Source: Streptomyces tateyamensis (GTDB lineage Bacteria; Actinomycetota; Actinomycetes; Streptomycetales; Streptomycetaceae). From it: a DNA stretch of 58,281 bases. Shown here one piece after another: positions 55,571 to 58,281 of the stretch (positions are counted from its first letter, which is position 1; each line of letters starts with the position of its first letter). A model generated the notes under the pieces. It did no database searches. It was not told where the DNA came from and was given only the letters and a program-made list of their open reading frames with translations. The position numbers and the translations under genes are program-made. The stretch lies in the NCBI RefSeq assembly GCF_003205575.1, contig NZ_PYBW01000035.1, forward strand, positions 374 to 58,654, read 5' to 3'.

Positions 55571-55608
55571 GGACAAACTCCGTTATTTTGTCCAAGCTTT
55601 ACAAGCTT
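55571..55608 (-). promoter_or_regulatory. Operator/promoter-like element upstream of the MFS exporter
   Basis: Inverted repeat GGACAAA (55571-55577) / TTTGTCC (55587-55593), nine-base spacer, immediately followed by a tandem CAAGCTT (55593-55599 and 55602-55608). The patch is markedly AT-rich for this genome. It probably binds a repressor of the exporter. Confidence 0.6.
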
Positions 55609-55618
55609 CGACCGCACC

Positions 55619-55649
55619 GGCCCGGGTCCCCGCTGCGGGGACCCGGGCC
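55619..55649 (-). terminator. Terminator after the DUF885 gene
   Basis: A perfect 15-bp stem (55619-55633 with 55635-55649), nine bases past the DUF885 stop. Confidence 0.8.
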
Positions 55650-55657
55650 CGGGTGGG

Positions 55658-57397
55658 TCACAGCGCGGAGAGCTCCGCGACCAGGTCGTCCAGGCCGAGC
55701 GAGCCCTGCGAGAGCGCCGCCATGTGCCAGGTCTTGAGGTCGAACTCCTCGCCGCGCGCCTCGTGCGCCGCGCGCGCCGCGGCCCGGCCGCGCAGCCAGG
55801 CGCGCTCGCCGAGCTTGTAGCCGATCGCCTGGCCGGGCATGCCCAGGTAGCGGACCAGCTCGCTGTCCAGGAAGGCCGCCGACAGGCCGCAGTACTCGCC
55901 GAAGAACTCGCGGGCCAGCTCCGGGGTCATCGCCTCGCCGGGGTGGAACGGCGAGTCGGCCGGGAAGTCCAGGCCGACGTGCATGCCGATGTCCACGATC
56001 ACCCGCAGCGCCCGCAGCATCTGGGCGTTCAGGTAGCCCAGGCGGTGGCCCGGGTCGGTCAGGTAGCCCAGCTCGTCCATCAGGCGCTCGGCGTACAGCG
56101 CCCAGCCCTCCAGGTTGGCGCTCACCCCGCCGAGGCTGACCTGGTAGGTGGAGAGGCTGGACGCCACGTAGTTCCACTGCGCCAGCTGCAGGTGGTGGCC
56201 CGGTACTCCCTCGTGGTACCAGGTGCTGACCAGGTCCCAGACCGGGAAGCTCTCGCGCCCCAGCAGCGGCAGCCAGGTGCGGCCGGGCCGGGTGAAGTCG
56301 AGCGAGGGCGCGGTGTAGTACGGGGCGGCGGCGCTGCCGGCCGGGGCGATCCGGGACTCCACCCGGGTGACCGGCTCGGCCAGGTCGAAGTGCACCCCCT
56401 GCAGGTCGTTGATCGCCTGGTCCATCAGGCCCTGCAGGTACTCGCGGGCCGGCTCGGCGCCGGTGATCGCCGGACCGTCGTTCTCCAGCCACTTCATCGC
56501 CTGCATCGGGGTGGCGCCGGGGAGCACCTTCTCCGCCTCGACGCGCATCTGCGCGGCCAGGTCGTGGAACTCGGTCCAGGCCCACTGGTAGGCCTCGTCC
56601 AGGTCCAGGTCGGCGCCGGTCCAGTAGCGCACCCAGCGGGCGTACCGCTCACGGCCCACCGCGTCCGGGGTGCCGGCCGCGGCCGGGGCGTAGACCTCGG
56701 CCAGCCACTCGCGGAAGGCGGCGATCTCGTCGCTGGCGGCCTGGGCCAGCGCGGCCAGCGACGTGCGCTGTGGCTCGGGCGCCGGGTCCACCAGCACGCC
56801 GAACCAGCCGGCCGCGCGGGCCGGCTCGGCCACGTCCGGGTCGGGGGCCAGCCACTCGGCGATCTGCTCGATCACCGTGGCCACCTGGCGCGGGCCGGAG
56901 AACAGGCCGCGCTCGATGCCGAGTTCCAGGGTCTGCCGGTACTGCTGGACGGCCAGCGGCACGCGGCCCAGTCGGCGGCCGAGCTGCTCCCAGTCGGCCG
57001 CGGTCTCGGTCGGCAGCAGGGTGAACACCTCGCGCACGTTGTGCAGCGGGGAGCCGAGGTTGCGCACCGAGCGCAGGTCCTCCCCGGCGGCGTGCACCGC
57101 CAGCTCGGCGGTGATCCGCTCGCGCAGCAGCCGGGCGCAGCGCTCCTCGGCCCGCGGGTCGGCGGCAGCGGCCACCGCGCCGGCCGCCTCGGCGGCGTCC
57201 AGTTGGGCCAGCGTGCGGCGGCCCAGGTCGGCGACGGCGTCCACCCCGGCCGGGGTGAGGTCGGGGAGGCGGTCGTCCTGCGGGTTGAGTCCGAGGTAGA
57301 CCGCGGTCAGCGGGTCGAGGTCGGCGAGCGCGTGGACGTAGGCGTCCGCGATGGTGCGCGGGGTCACGTCGGCAGGGCGGTTCGGTTCGGAAGCCAT
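55658..57397 (-). CDS. DUF885 family metallopeptidase-like protein
   Basis: 579-residue soluble protein of the DUF885 family, which has a gluzincin-like zinc-peptidase fold. The zinc motif HEGVPGH is at 395-401 (with WYHEGVPGHHLQ) and the second zinc Glu is in EGWALYAE (430-437). ATG 57397 (MASEPNRPADV). There is no signal peptide, so it is cytoplasmic. Likely an oligopeptidase or dipeptidyl carboxypeptidase-like enzyme; the substrate is not known. It stands alone, between a terminator and a divergent TetR gene that may control it. Confidence 0.9.
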   Translation of the reverse strand: MASEPNRPADVTPRTIADAYVHALADLDPLTAVYLGLNPQDDRLPDLTPAGVDAVADLGRRTLAQLDAAEAAGAVAAAADPRAEERCARLLRERITAELAVHAAGEDLRSVRNLGSPLHNVREVFTLLPTETAADWEQLGRRLGRVPLAVQQYRQTLELGIERGLFSGPRQVATVIEQIAEWLAPDPDVAEPARAAGWFGVLVDPAPEPQRTSLAALAQAASDEIAAFREWLAEVYAPAAAGTPDAVGRERYARWVRYWTGADLDLDEAYQWAWTEFHDLAAQMRVEAEKVLPGATPMQAMKWLENDGPAITGAEPAREYLQGLMDQAINDLQGVHFDLAEPVTRVESRIAPAGSAAAPYYTAPSLDFTRPGRTWLPLLGRESFPVWDLVSTWYHEGVPGHHLQLAQWNYVASSLSTYQVSLGGVSANLEGWALYAERLMDELGYLTDPGHRLGYLNAQMLRALRVIVDIGMHVGLDFPADSPFHPGEAMTPELAREFFGEYCGLSAAFLDSELVRYLGMPGQAIGYKLGERAWLRGRAAARAAHEARGEEFDLKTWHMAALSQGSLGLDDLVAELSAL

Positions 57398-57513
57398 TCG
57401 GACATCTTTTCGCAGCTCGGGTGCTTTGCAAGCCCCTTTCCGGAACGGGGGGTGCGATTTGTCCTGCGGTGCGCCCATGGAGTGCGCCGGTGCCGCGCAC
57501 TACGCTGACCGCC

Positions 57514-58266
57514 ATGAACGACACGGAGCCGGCCGAACCCGCACCGCCCGCCGCCAGGAAGCGGGCCGGCTACCGTCGCCTCCCGGTGCAGCAGCGGCGC
57601 GAGCAGCTGATCGCGGTGGCGCTGTCGCTGTTCAGCACCCGTCCGCCGGACGAGGTCAGCCTGGACGACGTGGCCGAGGCCTCCGGCGCCTCCCGCCCCC
57701 TGGTGTACCGCTACTTCGCCGGCGGCAAGCAGCAGCTCTACGAGGCTGCGCTGCGCAGCGCGGCCACCGAGCTGACCACCCGCTTCACGGTGCCCCAGCG
57801 CGGCACCCCGACCGAGCAGCTGGGCGCCGTGCTGGACGGCTACTTCTCCTTCGTGGCCGAGCACGACGCCGGCTACGGCGCCCTGCTGCGCGGCGGCTCG
57901 GTGGTGGAGACCGCGCGCACCAGCGCGATCGTGGACGAGGTACGGCGCACCGCGCTGCGCCGCACGCTGCGCTACATGGGCGTGCGGGAGGCCGGACCGC
58001 GGCTGACCCTGCTGGTGCGCAGCTGGATCTCGGTGGTCGAGGCCGCCTCGCTCAGCTGGCTCGACGAGGGCCGGCAGATCCCGCCGGCCCAGCTGCGCGA
58101 CTGGCTGGTGGACCAGTTCGTCGCGATGACCGCGGCCAGCGCCCCGCACGACGAGCAGGCCGCCGAGGTGCTGGCCGGCCTGCTCGCCATGGAGGCACCC
58201 GACGGCCGCGCCGACCGCCTGCTGTCCGGCTTCGCCGGGCTGTCGGTCGCCGGGGTGGCCTCCTAG
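57514..58266 (+). CDS. TetR-family transcriptional regulator
   Basis: 250-residue regulator. The TetR N-terminal domain covers about residues 27-75, with helix-turn-helix DEVSLDDVAEASGASRPLVY followed by RYFAGGKQQLYEAAL. A C-terminal ligand domain with WISVVEAASLSWLDEG follows. ATG 57514 has no Shine-Dalgarno; TACGCT (57501-57506) preceded by TGGAGT (57478-57483, 17-base spacer) would start transcription at the ATG, so it is probably leaderless. It is divergent from the DUF885 gene (116-base gap), its most likely target besides itself. Confidence 0.92.
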   Translation: MNDTEPAEPAPPAARKRAGYRRLPVQQRREQLIAVALSLFSTRPPDEVSLDDVAEASGASRPLVYRYFAGGKQQLYEAALRSAATELTTRFTVPQRGTPTEQLGAVLDGYFSFVAEHDAGYGALLRGGSVVETARTSAIVDEVRRTALRRTLRYMGVREAGPRLTLLVRSWISVVEAASLSWLDEGRQIPPAQLRDWLVDQFVAMTAASAPHDEQAAEVLAGLLAMEAPDGRADRLLSGFAGLSVAGVAS

Positions 58267-58281
58267 TACTACAGGGATAGA

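Overview
The window is chromosomal core DNA of a streptomycete-like actinomycete (Streptomyces, Kitasatospora or Streptacidiphilus). The reasons are very high GC, many GTG starts, an extended actinobacterial Rho, the polar-growth coiled-coil genes scy and filP, a NucS mismatch endonuclease, and PduO/MeaB/IcmA B12 enzymes. Gene order from the right end leftwards (argS-lysA-hom-thrC-thrB-rho-rpmE-prfA-prmC-tsaC-phosphatase/glyA-like-wecA-like-atpIBEFHAGDC-DUF2550-cobalamin adenosyltransferase-nucS-epimerase-thiolase) is the old actinobacterial order also known from the Mycobacterium tuberculosis argS-atp-nucS region. Streptomycete genes are inserted into it: scy-filP, the LCP protein, the SCO5389-type gene and the glyA-like gene. 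I see no prophage, insertion sequence, CRISPR array or secondary-metabolite cluster.

Layout. 1-7.5 kb holds acyl-CoA/B12 metabolism: icmA (cut by the left edge), meaB, a thiolase and methylmalonyl-CoA epimerase, with two MarR regulators and three small membrane proteins between them. 7.8-13.2 kb holds scy and filP. 13.2-24.5 kb is mixed housekeeping: hydrolase, ABC exporter, LLM oxidoreductase, nucS, a membrane-anchored P-loop protein with a Ser/Ala-rich tail, an orphan STAS protein and hydroxyacyl-CoA dehydrogenase. 24.5-33.7 kb holds the cobalamin adenosyltransferase, DUF2550 and the complete F1Fo ATP synthase operon. 34-44 kb holds a polyprenyl-phosphate sugar transferase, a degenerate SHMT-like protein, a phosphatase, tsaC, prmC, prfA, rpmE, an LCP ligase and rho. 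44.6-52.2 kb holds the aspartate-family biosynthesis genes, argS, a lone receiver protein and tRNA-Arg(CCG). 52.4-58.3 kb holds a small secreted peptide, a secreted serine protease, a DHA2 exporter, a DUF885 metallopeptidase and a TetR regulator.

How the genes work together. IcmA, MeaB, the PduO-type adenosyltransferase, the epimerase, the thiolase and the 3-hydroxyacyl-CoA dehydrogenase form a loose set for B12-dependent interconversion of C4 acyl-CoAs, which feeds polyketide precursors and central carbon. Scy and FilP are neighbouring coiled-coil proteins of the hyphal tip. PrfA, PrmC, RpmE, TsaC, ArgS and tRNA-Arg serve translation.

The most unusual signals are these. Scy has an aromatic ladder with exact 11-residue spacing. 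Two 12-bp palindromes lie exactly two helical turns apart before icmA. An SHMT-like protein lacks the PLP-binding Asp and the stacking/catalytic His. The membrane P-loop protein has Arg for the Walker A Lys and a long low-complexity outer tail. A 42-bp tandem hairpin repeat forms the end of prmC. A terminator-like hairpin lies between atpD and atpC. Several genes appear to have leaderless starts. I do not see a clearly new multi-gene system; these are local observations within well-known genes.
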